From Camellia lanceoleosa (lineage: Eukaryota; Streptophyta; Magnoliopsida; Ericales; Theaceae): a stretch of 64,000 nucleotides of DNA. The stretch lies in the NCBI GenBank assembly GCA_025200525.1, contig CM045767.1, positions 122,748,346 to 122,812,345 on the forward strand. The letters run 5' to 3'. Under the pieces are notes generated by a model. The model was not told the DNA's origin. It saw only the letters and a list, made by a program, of their open reading frames with translations, and searched no databases. A program made the position numbers and the translations under genes. This document shows positions 35,155-47,580 of the stretch, piece after piece (within the stretch, counting starts at the first letter, position 1; each line of letters opens with the position of its first letter).

Positions 35155-35630
35155 GGTTACAAAATCAAAAAAAAAATAGGAAAAATGGTTGAGGGCCCGA
35201 AACCTGGGGCTCGAATCCGGCTCAAAGCCCAAAACGACGTCGTTTTGGGCTTTGAATTTTTTTTTTTTTTTCTTTTCTTCTCTTCCTTTCCTTCCTTCTC
35301 TTTCTTCTTCTTCGTTGAGTTGAACACAGAGGAGACAGAGAGAGAACACAGAGGCGAGAGAGAGAATGCCGGTCGTCGTCGGCGTCTCAACTCGTCGGCC
35401 GATCGTCGCTTCGCCGCCTCCAATCGTCGCCTCACTTGACCTCTGTCGCCTCTGCCTCCGCCCGATTTTAATGCCCCCTCCAGTTCCTCTTCTCCTCCTC
35501 CTTCTTCCTCCTCCTCTTCTTCTTCTTCTTCCTCCTTCCTTCTCAATTTTGAGCCATTTGAGCTTTGCCCTTTTCGGGCTCTCTACCGGGACTGAAAAAA
35601 TAAATAAATCCAAATAAAATATTACATCAA
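35155..35630. repeat. Pyrimidine-rich segment with ACGACGTCGT palindrome
   Basis: The palindrome is followed by about 70 T/C-only bases, a CGTCG-rich block and a second CTTCTTCTTC tract. A similar set of parts occurs at 56790-57140. Long frames on both strands are low-complexity (Glu/Arg or Ser/Pro/Leu runs) and I do not call them genes. It may be the start of a retrogene or transposon transcription unit. Confidence 0.4.
35222..35255. promoter_or_regulatory. 34 bp perfect palindrome with GACGTC core
   Basis: The 17 bp arms begin TCAAAGCCCAAAACGAC and are exactly complementary with no spacer. The centre GACGTC is a C-box-type bZIP site. A 16 bp core of it recurs at 57119-57134. Confidence 0.8.
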
Positions 35631-36221
35631 ATCCCATAATCATTTCACTTTTTCTCTTACAAATATCACATCCAACCACAAAAAAATTCAACTATCTCCC
35701 CAAACACAAAAAAAAATTTCTCCAATAATATTCTACAACTAAAAAAAAAGCCTAAAAAAAAACACACTTTCCAAACACTGTTTCATTTCATGGGATTTCT
35801 TTTACTGTTAAGAAAAAAATATATATAAATACATAAAGGTTCTTGTAAATACATTTCAAGGGGGATTTACATTGCCAAACAAGTATAGGAACCCAATTGG
35901 CAGACCCCGTTCGGGAACAGACTAATTTAGTAACTTTTTAGCTATTTGGCTAAAATATGAGTTAAAAAAAATTAGTATGTTTGGGATGACTTTTTGACTT
36001 TTTTACGAAAAGATGTACAAAAAGTAGAGAGAAAAGAGAATCTTTGACTTTTTGGTATGGGTTATTAGCTTTTTGGCTAATTAATCACTAACGAGGTAGA
36101 AATTCACAAAACAAAAAAAAAATACAAGAGCAAAACATCCAATCATGTGGGACCCACACCACTTTAGAGCTATTAATACTCCTCTTTTTAGTGGTCTTAC
36201 TCATTTTTCATCACCATATAC
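35631..36221. other. Non-coding, MITE-like fragments
   Basis: 35930-36090 contains GACTTTTTGACTTTTTTACG and TAGCTTTTTGGCTAATTAAT motifs resembling family 2 MITEs, but clear ends were not found. Confidence 0.35.
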
Positions 36222-36466
36222 CGGCTTTGTTTGGAAAGTTAATTATTTTAATTAGTCATAATTTTTTGGCTATTTTAATTCAATTAAAATAGTTATGTTT
36301 GAAAAATTAGCTAACTTTTTTTTTTTTGTATTAATTTGATAATTGTGAAAAAAAAAAGGTGAAATGATTATAAATTGGATGTAACATTTTATCTTATTAA
36401 CTATTTTAGTTTATTTTGCCTTTTAGTAGGTTATTTTAACCTAACCATCTTCCCAAACACTCCTAC
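36222..36466 (+). mobile_element. hAT-like MITE, family 2 copy 2
   Basis: Left CCGGCTTTGTTTGGAAAG, right CTTCCCAAACACTCC, with ATGATTATAAATTGGATGTA inside, matching copies at 34857 and 44618. Confidence 0.5.
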
Positions 36467-37130
36467 TATCTTTCAATCATTTAATACAAAATTGTAAATC
36501 TTACATTTTCATCAATCAAAACTTTTCTAAAATACCATGTGACTATATTCTAATACTACCAAATAATTTCTGCCTAGCAAATGAGTACCGTTCACCCCAC
36601 TTGTGACGGGCCTATTTAAGCTTTGCTTCTAAAATTATTTGATGCTTTCAAAATTTTCTGCTTAATTGAGTTTTTGAAATTGATTTTTAATTTTAATTTT
36701 AATTTTTGTCCTAAAAAATAGAAAACATATTTTTTTTTATTTGTTTCATTTATTTCATCAAATTAAAATTTGAAAAAAATTTAAAAACTTAAATAAATAT
36801 TCTCATAAATCAATGTCATCTGAATTTTTAAGCATTCTTCAGATATTTTCAAGTGTCTTGTTAAGTTGTGTTTTTTCTTTTATTTTCATGCAAAACATAT
36901 AATTATGTCTATTTTAAAAATACATGTTAACAAAATTCTATTTTATTGATTACTTAAATCTTCATGAGACTTTGATTTACGTAACATATTAAATGAGCTT
37001 AATCATAAAGACGTTAATGCCCAAAAAAAAAGAATAAATTGGCCTCACAAAATTCATTTTGAAAATGATATTCATATAATTTTATACAGAAGTTAATATA
37101 AGAATCATATAGCACTGATATTCTTATAAT
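36467..37130. other. AT-rich non-coding DNA
   Basis: No gene or defined repeat recognised. Confidence 0.5.
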
Positions 37131-37806
37131 TGTGAATCTTAGTTGAGCATTTTGACTTTCAATGAATGAGACACAATTTTGTATAGAATTTGTCTAGAAA
37201 TTATGCTTATATAGTGAGAGGGTGATTTGTGAATAAAAATGGGCCGAGCTAATACTAAACAGAAGGTGGGCCGAGCTATGGGCCGAGAAAGTGGACCGTG
37301 ATATTTATTAACAGCTCGGTCCTTGATCCCGTGCCGTTCTGCTGGCAATATCTGTTAATAACTCGGTTTGGTTGCCGTGGACCGAGATACAGATGGAGGT
37401 AGAACCGAGCTAGGTGCACAGTATCACCGAGCTAGGTGGTTGCGGTTAAGACTAGTTTGAGGCAAGGCAGTGTTGGAATGGATGTGCTGCTACCGAGACC
37501 ATAGTAGGACCATCTCACTTGGTTAAGCAGTGAGGATGATGTAAAAAGATAAGTATTATCTTAAGTGGTTCCTAATAGGATGGAATAAGATTCTACTAAG
37601 GAGAGTTGAAATCCTATTAGGATTATGCCAGGCAGAATCTATAAAAGCTCATGATAGGACTTATATACAAGTATCACAATCTTTACTCTCTAAAACACAG
37701 AGTTTTTTGTCTATTGTCTATTTGCTGACTTAAGCATCGGAGAGGTATTCGGCACACACCCGCCGACTAGCTCATGTTTGTGTTTTCAGGAAGCAAAGTA
37801 ACAACA
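37131..37806 (+). mobile_element. Tat-type LTR fragment
   Basis: Starts TGTGAATCTTAG; several GGCCGAGCTA/ACCGAGCTAGGTG boxes lie in the upstream half. A TATA box CTATAAAAGC is at about 37640, followed by a leader-like region with GCTGACTTAAGCATCGGAGA, a phrase typical of Tat-group R/U5. Ends near AACAACA and then TTTGGAGG. No TSD or partner LTR was found, so the right boundary is uncertain. Confidence 0.5.
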
Positions 37807-39214
37807 TTTGGAGGAGTGCAACTTGATCAACAGGATAATACGAGAAGATTATTTCGTTTTTATATATATAATATTATACAATTCATCTATATCCATAGAA
37901 GTTAGAACCCGTTCATGCCTCAATTTAAGATGAATTTTGTTAGCTTATGTTATTAGGATACACATTTAAAAAAGAATAAAAAATTATACAAATGTTAATA
38001 AGCCTAAAAAAAATTATACACATGTGAATTGAATGTATAATTTCCTTAAGCCTCTTAACATGACCCACTAAAATTAATAAAAATTCACAATACATGACAT
38101 TGTGACATGGAAACATGCTATTTTAGTAATTTTTTAACTTTTTACGAAAAGATGTGTAGAAAAATAAAGAGAGTAATGTAATAACTTATAATAACTTTTT
38201 AACTAAAATATATAATTAACAAACGAGGCCTAATTACAAACATAATCTACTAAAATTAATTATTGTCGAAGTCTAATACTTATTTTAGAAAGACCGGTCC
38301 AATTGTTAGGTTACCTTCCTTTTCCTACGTGGAATTGACAAATTATCCTTCAACTCAAGACTTTTTGAGTGGTAATTTGGCGTTAGTTTATATATATATA
38401 TATAATTTTTTTGTTTACTTAGGAGTTAAAAATTATAATTTGTTTATGAAATTGTTGAAAAAGTTATTTTTTGTAAGTAAAAAGTTAATGTGACATCTGA
38501 CTTTTTTTAATTGATGGTAATTTTTGACTTTTTTAAGATTTAAAAAAGTTAATATGTTTAAGAAGTGAAAAAATTTAATAAAAAAGTTGATATAATATTT
38601 AATTTTTTTAGTTAATGACAACAATTTAGTAATTTTTTTAAAAAAATTTAACTAAAAATTGACTTTTTTGACCATCTATTAAAACTGCTGAGATTACAAT
38701 AATTTATTTGTAAAAAAAATTAGACTGTGAAGATTAAGACTATCTCCAACATGTTATTGCTAAAATTTGCCTAATCAATGCTAAAATGTGTGTAAAAATC
38801 AAATGCAAGTTGTTACTCATCTCATCTAACGACTAGAGATTGAATTTATATGAATTAAAGTGCACTTTACAACACCACATTCGAAAAATTGGAGGATGGT
38901 GATAGAAACTGTTAGAATAGTTTAATAAAAATAAAATGGTATTTATGATTTAATGGTTTATTATTTAGTTGTTACAAGATTTATAGGTTACAAAATTTAT
39001 ATTGTCATTACAACCATATTATGAGGATTTACTTTAAGATAATTATGATATTAAATATGAATTTAATTGAGAGTTAATTATATTTATTCCTATTATATAT
39101 ATATATATATATATATTGCCATATCTATGAGGAAAATATAGTTTTGAGAAGACACAAAAATGGTATAGGAGAAATGTGATTTCAAAGACGAGAGATTTTA
39201 GAGAAAGTTCTTTA
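37807..39214. other. AT-rich non-coding DNA
   Basis: No coding signal. (AT)n tracts near 38389-38402 and 39096-39114. Confidence 0.5.
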
Positions 39215-39838
39215 TGGTGGTGTTTGTTTTGAGGGATTGAGGGGTGAGATTGAACTATTAGTATATCTGGACTAATAGTCCATTGTTTGGTTTAAAATTT
39301 TTATATTGGACTATTAGTCCCAAATCCATTAGACTATTGTGTCCCATGAGAGGGGTGGGACACAAATAAAGGGATAAGGGAATATATGGGATGAGGTGGT
39401 AAAATAACCATTTTGATCATCTACTATTTAATTATGTATTATATTTAGTAAAATTTAATAAAATTTAAATGTCTAAATTTAAAAATAAAATAATTTTATT
39501 TAATTTTTATTGATGTTTTATTTTTTTATTTTTTTAAAAATAATTTTTTAAAAATATTTTATTGATGTTTTATTTTAAAATTTTGTTTATATTTTATTTA
39601 TTTTCATTATTTAAATTTTAATAAATGTTTTATTTAATTTCATTATTTAATTATTATTATTATTTAAAATAAATTTATTTAAAATTTTAATTAAAAAAAT
39701 AACATATGTTTTTATTGATATTTTATTTACTTAATTTTTAAAAAATAAATTTATTTAGTTGTGTGAAAAATAAAATAAAATAAATTTTTATTTAATCTAG
39801 TTAAAAATAATTAAAATACTAAAGATATGTTTAATATT

Positions 39839-40937
39839 CACTACAACAAAAAATACTTTTGGCGACCAAAAAATGAAATTTCGTCGCTAAAAGTGCATGA
39901 AATGGCGACTAAATTTGAATTTGTCGTCGAAAAGCAGGTTTTCAGCGACTAAAAGAGTTTAGTCGCCGAAGGTGTGGTTTTTAGTGACTAAAAGGGAGTT
40001 TGGTCGCCTAATATAGGGTTTTCAGCGACTAAAGTTTGTTTAGTAGCCAAAAGTCACGGTTTTTAGCGACTGAAATCATTTAGTAGCGAAAAGGTATGGT
40101 TTTGGCGACTAAAAACAGCTTTAGTAATCGTGATTATAGAAGTTTTGGCGACTAACAACAATTTAGTCATTGAAAGTGGGTTTTGCCGACCAAAATCCAT
40201 TTTAGTCGCCCAAAGTAAGGGTTTTGGCGAAATTTGTTTAGTCGCCAAAAGCTGATTTTTAATTGAGAACTTTTTTTTTCGACAAATAAATAATTAGTAG
40301 CCCAAAATAATACAATTAGCGACTAAATAATGGTTTTAGTCGCCAAAAGTCGCCTAATTTTTTTTTTAGTAAATAAATTATTTTTGACATAAATTATATT
40401 GAATTAAAAAAATTATATTTATAAATATTATTTTGTATTAATTGCGGTTAATATACTATATAAATAATATATATTGCATATATGTTCATGTGATGATGTG
40501 CTGGCATAGTGTAGGGAGTGTTGTGCAAAGGGTTTGGCCTGTGGTAGTGGAACGTCGCGTGTTCGAAACCAGCTGGGAGCAAACAGGTTCAAAAAAATTT
40601 TTTTTTTTCATATACTTTTGGCGACTAAAGTTATTGGTCGCCAAAGGTATAAATAATAAAAAAAAATTAACTATTGGCGACTAAAAGTTTAGTCGCTAAA
40701 GGTATAATTTCCAAAAATGGAATTGAGCAATGGCGACTAAAAGTTTAGTCGCTGAAGCCCTATCTATTGGCGACCAACAGTTTTTTAGTCGCCAAAGCTA
40801 TGCGCGACCAAGTATAGGCGACAACACCGGCGACCAAAATTTTTAGTCGGGAAAACTGAAAATTCGACATTTGGCGACTAAAAAGAGACTTTTGGCGACT
40901 AAAAATTTAGTCGCCAAAAGCGTATTTTCTTGTAGTG
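39839..40937. mobile_element. Non-autonomous CACTA transposon, 1.1 kb
   Basis: Ends CACTACAACAAAAAATAC and, inverted, CACTACAAGAAAATACGC. A 3 bp TSD ATT lies on both sides (39836-39838 and 40938-40940). The interior is filled with variants of TTTTGGCGACTAAA in both orientations, the dense subterminal repeats usual for CACTA elements. No transposase domain found. Confidence 0.85.
40490..40580 (+). other. Pol III-like / tRNA-like segment inside the CACTA
   Basis: TGGCATAGTGTAGG resembles an A box, and about 55 bases on, GTGTTCGAAACC resembles a B box. It does not fold as a clean tRNA by eye. It may be a SINE head picked up by the element. Confidence 0.3.
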
Positions 40938-41198
40938 ATTGCTATTACTTAGTAAATAATTGAAAAGGATAAAATAATCATTTGAACATTTATCTTTCTC
41001 CATAATATCTCAAACAAATATAGGATTCATATCTTATCCAACCAAGTAGTCATTTCCTGACATCTAATCCCATAACTAAACAAACATAGGATACAAATCC
41101 ATTCTAACTAAATAGTTCGGGGACAATGTATCCCAGAACTAACAGTCTCGTGAATTCCAATCCCCCCTTATCCAATCCGTCCAAACAAACACACCTTA

Positions 41199-42388
41199 TA
41201 TGTTTTATATGTATTTTATATTATTTTGGGCAACTATGATTCATGGTTTGGTTCAAATCTCTTGATGGTGTGAGCAATTTGAGTTTTATCTTAAAACTAC
41301 TTCACTCTGGTTATACTTTCACAAGGGGAAAAAAAATAATTTTAGGACAATAACAACATGACTCTCAGAATCTCACAATTATATTTTCCTACTACTGATT
41401 TTTGATTATGTATATTATTATTTATTGTCATTATTATTATAATATTCGTGCTCAACATCTTTATCTATAATTTTGCTAGACTAATGGAAACTATCTTTTA
41501 AGATTTTGATGGCATAAACTTTTAAGAACAGTAGTCTAGGGAAAGACTATCCTTATAATTACATAAGAAAATGGTGTATTTTTATATTTTTTGAGTTATA
41601 ATTATAAATAAAATAAAATAACCAAATACAGAAAAATTATAATTAAATATCTCAAAATAATATCATAACTAAAGAAAAAAAAATAATCATAACTAAAAAA
41701 GAAAATGACGTAATTAAGAGTGCATATAATATAAGAGTGTGTATAATACAATTCTTAAAATTACATAAGTTCCACTCTCACATAACAATATTCTCAAAGC
41801 CCATTCAAAGATAGTATATACAGATACAAAGAGAGTAGAAGAATGAAAACATTATTTTTGAACATTCAAACTATATTCGTTTTATGCTTCATGCTAGATT
41901 CGTTCTACTGCTTTCAGAGTCTTGACTATGAATTGACCTAATAAATCTCTTTATCAAGTGTAATGTTCAAATTTGAATCTTAGTACAACCCTTATTTCTC
42001 TCTTTTACCCAATTTTTAAAAAAACTGTGAAACATGAAGATATCTCCATTTGAGGATAAGCATGGAGATGGAACATTAGAGCAAGAGCAAAGCAAAAAAA
42101 GTGCTTTCAGAAACAGAAAGTGAAAGGGTTCACCAAGCAGAATTGGGACCCATTATTAATAGTGTTTTCTTTTCCGGACAGTGGACAGAAATGTGGAGTG
42201 AAACTGAAGCAAACCACTAAAACAGTGGGGGGAAAGGCAATTTCTCAGTGCCATACGTAATTGTTTCTAGGACCGTTTTCCAGTTGGAAAAGAAAGTTAT
42301 TCTTTAAAAAATTTATACAAAAAAAATTTCGAGGATATTGGGCAATTGCTTAAGTTGTTATAGAGAGAATACTTAAATATAAAAGTGA
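41199..42388. other. Non-coding DNA
   Basis: No gene recognised. 42005-42260 is less AT-rich but has no long ORF. Confidence 0.5.
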
Positions 42389-42604
42389 GGGCTTTTTTGG
42401 TTAAAATAGTCACAAAAGACAAAAATAGACTATTTTAGTCACAACAAACAAAACATCAGATCCAAGCCATAATCATTACACTCTTCTCTCACAAAACAAG
42501 TCAAAAAATCAAAAAGCTCTTCCTAAATTAAGCTTTTTAGCCTAGACTAAAATAGCTAAAAAAGTCAAAAGCCAAAAAGTCAACCCACTTCCCAAATGAA
42601 GCCT
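42389..42604 (-). mobile_element. hAT-like MITE, family 2 copy 3 (inverted)
   Basis: The right end, complemented, reads AGGCTTCATTTGGGAAG, identical to the left end of 44618-44857. The inner sequence CATAATCATTACACTCTTCT is the complement of the family signature. Confidence 0.65.
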
Positions 42605-42718
42605 GAGATTTCAAATTTGAGTTTTTAGATAAATATTAGCTTGCATTGTAATCCAGCCACTATGTTATGACGTGGTCTGTTGTTTTGGAATTGATATATG
42701 CCCACAATTTAACATAAT

Positions 42719-42951
42719 CTCGTTTGGGTTTAGTATTTTTTTTTCACATTTTTTTTCCATAAAACTAAAAAAAAATAAATAAATAAAATTATTTCTAAAC
42801 AAACATAAAAAAAAAATGTGAATAACCGGTGTATATATAATTTGACTTTTTTAGTATTTTTTGATTTTTTTTACCTTTTCAGTGATTTTTTTATTTTTAT
42901 TTTTTAGCTTTATAATTTTTTAGCCTAAAAGTCAAATTCCCAAACAAGGCC
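42719..42951. mobile_element. MITE with GTTTGGG ends
   Basis: Left CTCGTTTGGGTTTAGT and right, complemented, GGCCTTGTTTGGGAATTTG. AT-rich interior. Confidence 0.4.
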
Positions 42952-43192
42952 ACATATAAATTTTTACAATTTTCTTGTATATATTTTTAGATTTATGTTA
43001 GAGACCTTAGCTGGTTACAAGACTTCATGCTATTAGGAATAATTTTGAGAATAATAATTAAAAGTTTTAAAAAATATTTTTATATTTGTATAACATTACT
43101 TTTTAGAGTACAAATTGTAATTTCTGCATCTTTTACTACTACTATTACTTTATTTCGAGATGGAATGGAGTGATGCCCCTTTCGGTGGGGTT

Positions 43193-43518
43193 AGGGGTGT
43201 ACATTTGGTCCGGCTCAGCCCTTGTCGGGCCTCGCGGCCTCTCATAAAAATTTGGGCCAGATCGGGCCGCAGGTCAAAAAATTAGGCCTAGGTTCGAGAT
43301 TATTCGAGTCTTGGGCGGGCCAGTGGGCCTGGGTCTGGGCTCGGGCCTGAACATTTTATTATTTTTTTTATCAAAATTTTATTATTTTTTACAAAAAAAA
43401 GGCAAAGGGCCTCGTGTAGGCCAGGTAGGGTCTCGAACTAGGCTCGGATCTATGCCCAAACGGGCCTAAATGGGCGGGTTTTGGGCTGCCCACGGGCCAT
43501 GGGCCATTTTTACACCAA
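43193..43518. mobile_element. hAT-like MITE rich in GGGCC
   Basis: Left AGGGGTGTACATTTGG and right, complemented, TTGGTGTAAAAATGG. Outside them, GTGGGGTT (43185-43192) and GTGGGTCT (43519-43526) agree at 6 of 8 positions as a decayed 8 bp TSD. The interior carries repeated CGGGCC boxes, unlike the AT-rich surroundings. Confidence 0.6.
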
Positions 43519-43526
43519 GTGGGTCT

Positions 43527-44617
43527 TCGCTTAATAATTTACATAAAAATTTAAATTGATTTTAAATTAAATTTATACTTGTTGTTTATTTTTTTAAATA
43601 AATATAATTAAATCATACAACTATTTACCCACTCAACTTGAATTACGGACAAAGGGATAGAGAATTTTAGAACAGGGGAATCCATATTGTCTCTAACATT
43701 ATTGATATTTGTTATCTGTCATAAAATGTTTAATTCTCAAAAGCTCTTACAATGAAAAAAAAGCATAACCTTATAATGGAGAGGGTAAAGTTGGCAGAAA
43801 CAAAAAGAACTATGCTAAGACACAGGAGGGTAGATCGTAAATGCAAGCTATCAAATTTTTTTTTAAGATACGTGTAATAAAATGAAGAGATTATTAAAAA
43901 TAAAATAAAATAAGAAGCCTATTTAAAAAAATATACTTATTGTTTATTTTTTAAAGATAAATACAATAAAATGAAGAAATTAAAATGTCTGACTTATTTT
44001 TTTTCATGGAGTACATATATGAAGGGCTTAAAAATGAACAACGAAAATCATGGAAAATAGTACTCATCATGAATCTCATGGGTCCCGATAACACCTCCCA
44101 ATCCAAATGTATATTGGAGAGAAGTCTAATCCAATTAGAAAAGTGAACCCAGGTAATGTGTGCTAATATGTTACAACGATGATTTTTCTTTCCTACAAAT
44201 GAGTAGGCCTGGGCCAAGGCAGGGTCAGCCCAAATATAAACCCAATAGAGTACTAGTCCAAATTTTGTCTAAGCCCAATTTTGGAAAAAAAAAATTTAAG
44301 GAAAAGTCTCTGCTTCAGAAAAAAGTAAACTAAAGACAATTTAGCAAAAAAATAAAAATAAAAATTATTTATAAATATTTTTTTTATTTTTTTTATTGTG
44401 TATCTAAAATGTAAAAAAAAAATAAATTATCATTCACACTTTTGAGTAAAAAGGTCAAAATTTTGAGGGTTTTTTTTTTTTTTTTTCCTGGTTTATATAT
44501 AATTATAAGATTCCTTATCATTCACACTATTTTTTGCATTTTTTTTTTTTGGTTGGTGTAAAAGGTCAAAAAGTCTAAACCTATCCTAAATAAAAATTCA
44601 CTTTCCAAACAAACTTT
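43527..44617. other. AT-rich non-coding DNA
   Basis: No gene. T-rich tracts at 44470-44487 and 44537-44551. Confidence 0.5.
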
Positions 44618-44857
44618 AGGCTTCATTTGGGAAGTGGATTGATTTTTAACTTTTTGACTTTTTTAGCTATTTTAGCCTGGGCTAAAAAGCTTGGTTTGGG
44701 AAGAGCTTTTTGACTTTTTGAGTTTTTTTTTTTTTTGTGTGAGAGAAGAGTGTAATGATTATGGGTTGAATGTGATGTTTTATTTGTTGTGACTAAAATA
44801 ATCTATTTTGTCTTTTGTGACTAAAATAGCCACAAACTATCTTCCCAAACCTAGCCT
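44618..44857 (+). mobile_element. hAT-like MITE, family 2 copy 4
   Basis: Left AGGCTTCATTTGGGAAG, right CTTCCCAAACCTAGCCT, internal ATGATTATGGGTTGAATG then TGATGTTTTATTTGTTGTGA. Confidence 0.7.
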
Positions 44858-45249
44858 TAAATTATCTGTTTGCTCAAGTAAAAATTAACAGGACTTACAC
44901 ACAAGAAAATATGTAAAAAATAATATTCCATAATAATAATATTATGATTATCATATTTATTTTAAATTATTTTATGTATTATACTAACGATAAATAAACA
45001 AAAAAAATTATGATACATAAAATAATAAACAAAATATGATCAAAATGTGATTAAATAGTGAGGGAATTGCTACAAATTGAAGGGCAATTACAGTACAAAA
45101 TACAATAAATACATGAGAAATGCCCCATCCTCTATTTTATCACCCCAAATTATATCTCATTAACATTCCCAATCAATCAACTCTCTTCAAACTCTTCTCT
45201 CTTCTTTTAAAATTGTTTACCACCTCATTAGAGGTGTAATTAATTGGGG
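44858..45249. other. AT-rich non-coding DNA
   Basis: No gene recognised. Confidence 0.5.
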
Positions 45250-45396
45250 GTAAGGTTGTAAATGAACCAAGTTGTTCATGAACAAGTTCGGCTCGGTTCG
45301 ACTCGGTTAATTTGTTTAGTAAACGAGCCGAACTTGAGCTCAAATATTAGGCTCGTTTAGTAAATGAGCCGAATTCGAACTTATATAAGTTCAGCT

Positions 45397-47580
45397 TGTA
45401 ACGCCCTCAAAATAATAACATTGAAACCCATCAATTTAGACATGCATTGATATAAAAGGTAAACATTCTTGTATTTATCAGAGTAGTTCATTACAATGAG
45501 TATTACATGTTAACAATAAAAACAAATGCCCTACGGGCTTACAACTTTCCAAGTTAACACTTGGCTACAGAAAGAGAGTACTAACTCAATACACGTTAAG
45601 CCCTTGGCTTGAATTTACATGTAATACATCCAAAAGATAACAAAACAACAAAAGTCTGCCTGCACTCTAGCCTCCCCAGCTAAGTCCTTGGAGGTGGCAT
45701 ACTACTTGTACCTGAAATGATGTCCCATAAAGGGTAAGTCACAGCCCAGTAGAAAAAACACTAAACCAGCTATGAACAATGACTAAGAGATTAGCAGTTG
45801 ATAGATGGTCAACACTGATACATCCATATACATTACACTCCGGTTTCATGACATTAAGTCCATGTTACATTTCATTTCCCATTTCTTTTTCAACTTTGAG
45901 TTTGAAAACACGGCTTAACATCTAGCCAAATAACTTAATGAGATTAAGACTCATCTTTAAAACACTTTCGAAATTCATGATGGATACACATTTTAACACT
46001 GTATCGAAAACACATAAACCATTTCCACACTTTACGAAAGATACACATTTTAGTTATGTATCAACATAACATAGAATCACTTCTATACTTCACAATTGAT
46101 AACGATATACATTTTAGTGCTATATCAAATCAATTCGAACACTTCCATAATCAACATTTGATACACATTGTAGTGCTGTATCAATGTCACACAAAATCCG
46201 GTTTAGAGGTCCATCCCCTATCTTCCCCTAAACTGTGGAGTACATCCCCTATCTCCTCCCACACAACACATGTATATAAACGTAGATTATATACAATCAA
46301 TCAACACATAAATTTAATGTATTATTCCAGTCGCTATATTTGATAGCATACTTAATCGATTAGTTTCAATTTGCCTAATCAACATGCATTGTCTACAACA
46401 ATCAAGACTATCCTTCACCGATAGCCCAAAACAATTATTTCTATACTGAAAATAAATGCACCAAATGAATATATTATCTATATTCACAATTCAATTCTTC
46501 ATTTCCCCAAATTAATTATACGAATTAATTTAACTATGTAATTAGGGCGTTTTTCCCATAAGTTACATAACAACCCTAAGGTTCCATTGTCATTCATAAT
46601 CCAACATTTAACTCATTTTCTATGCCAAACATGCAAATAGGTTTATATAAACAAAACCCCAACTTTTGTAAAATTACACAAAAGACCCAAACTTTCTCAT
46701 AATTACACAACAACCTCCAACATATCAAAATACCAAAATTCAAAGACAAAGCTCATAAAGAGGAGTAGGGTATCCCTACCTCGAAGTTTGAGCTCAAACG
46801 GAGATGAAGACCAAAATCCAACGAGCTCCAAATCCCAAGTTTTTCAGATTAAATCAAAGCCCAAGCTACCCTCTATCTTTTTAACAAAGGCCCTAGGATA
46901 GATTCACACTAGAGGGAGATGAAATCCTAGAGAGAAGACAAGTATAGAGAGAGAGAGTCTCGGATCTAGGGTTTGAAAAAGAGAAGGGGGTGAAAAAGTG
47001 AAGTTTTTTTCTTGCCTACTAATATAAAACAGGTTCGCTTGAGCGAAGGATTGGTCACTCGGCGACGGACACAAGAATACTCGGCGAAGAAGGTCTCGCC
47101 GAGCCAAAACTCAGCTTCAGTGTCCGGAAGCACGCTCGAGCGACAGAATGCTCGCTCGAGCGAGAAAACTCAAAACATACACTTCGCTCGCTCGAGTGAA
47201 GGAAAGCTCGCTCGAGCCAAGAAACATAGCTCTCAGGTCAAAATGAGACGCAGACGCATGCTCGAGCGCAGAACTTCTCGCTCGATCCACCAGGCACAAA
47301 ACTCGACTCTCGCTCGAGCGACCAAACCTTGGCTCGAGTGAAGGATCCAAACAAAGAGCTCGCTTGAGCGACAAACATCTCGCTCGAGCAAAGAACCAAA
47401 ATTCTGGGCAGCAACCATTTGCTCCCAAACACAACCAACCTGTAACAAATCTGCCTAACACATCCTATAACTTAAATACAAACTATGAAAGGACGTAAAC
47501 AAGATTTAAACAACTAATAACATCCACGAACACAAGTCCGGATCACTGTACAACAAGGGGTAAAACCCGGGATCGCTATA
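45397..47580 (-). repeat. 3' LTR of the Tekay-like element
   Basis: Starts TGTAACGCCCTC and ends CGGGATCGCTATA on the plus strand. A CTCGAG-rich cluster lies at 47035-47400; some boxes present in the other LTR are lost here. Confidence 0.85.
47035..47400. repeat. Cluster of GCTCGAGCGA boxes in the 3' LTR
   Basis: Around ten copies of (CTCG)CTCGAGCGA-type palindromic boxes, irregularly spaced by about 15-40 bp. Open frames across it are rich in Arg, Ala and Ser and are not genes. Confidence 0.75.

Larger units (their letters stand above)
39215..41195. mobile_element. Harbinger-like MITE interrupted by a CACTA element
   Basis: The left end TGGTGGTGTTTGTTTTGAGG and the complement of the right end GGTGTGTTTGTTTGGACGG are inverted repeats, with TTA just outside both (39212-39214 and 41196-41198). 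Internal halves 39215-39838 and 40938-41195 are non-coding. The nested CACTA accounts for the rest. Confidence 0.5.

Noticed and set aside
35044..35691. Open frames of 129-215 codons on the minus strand with Glu/Arg runs
   Set aside because: They follow a CT-rich tract and are mostly one or two residues repeated, with no domain or codon signal.
47012..47461. Several 70-110 codon frames on both strands
   Set aside because: Created by the GCTCGAGCGA boxes of the LTR; the frames are not shared by both LTRs.
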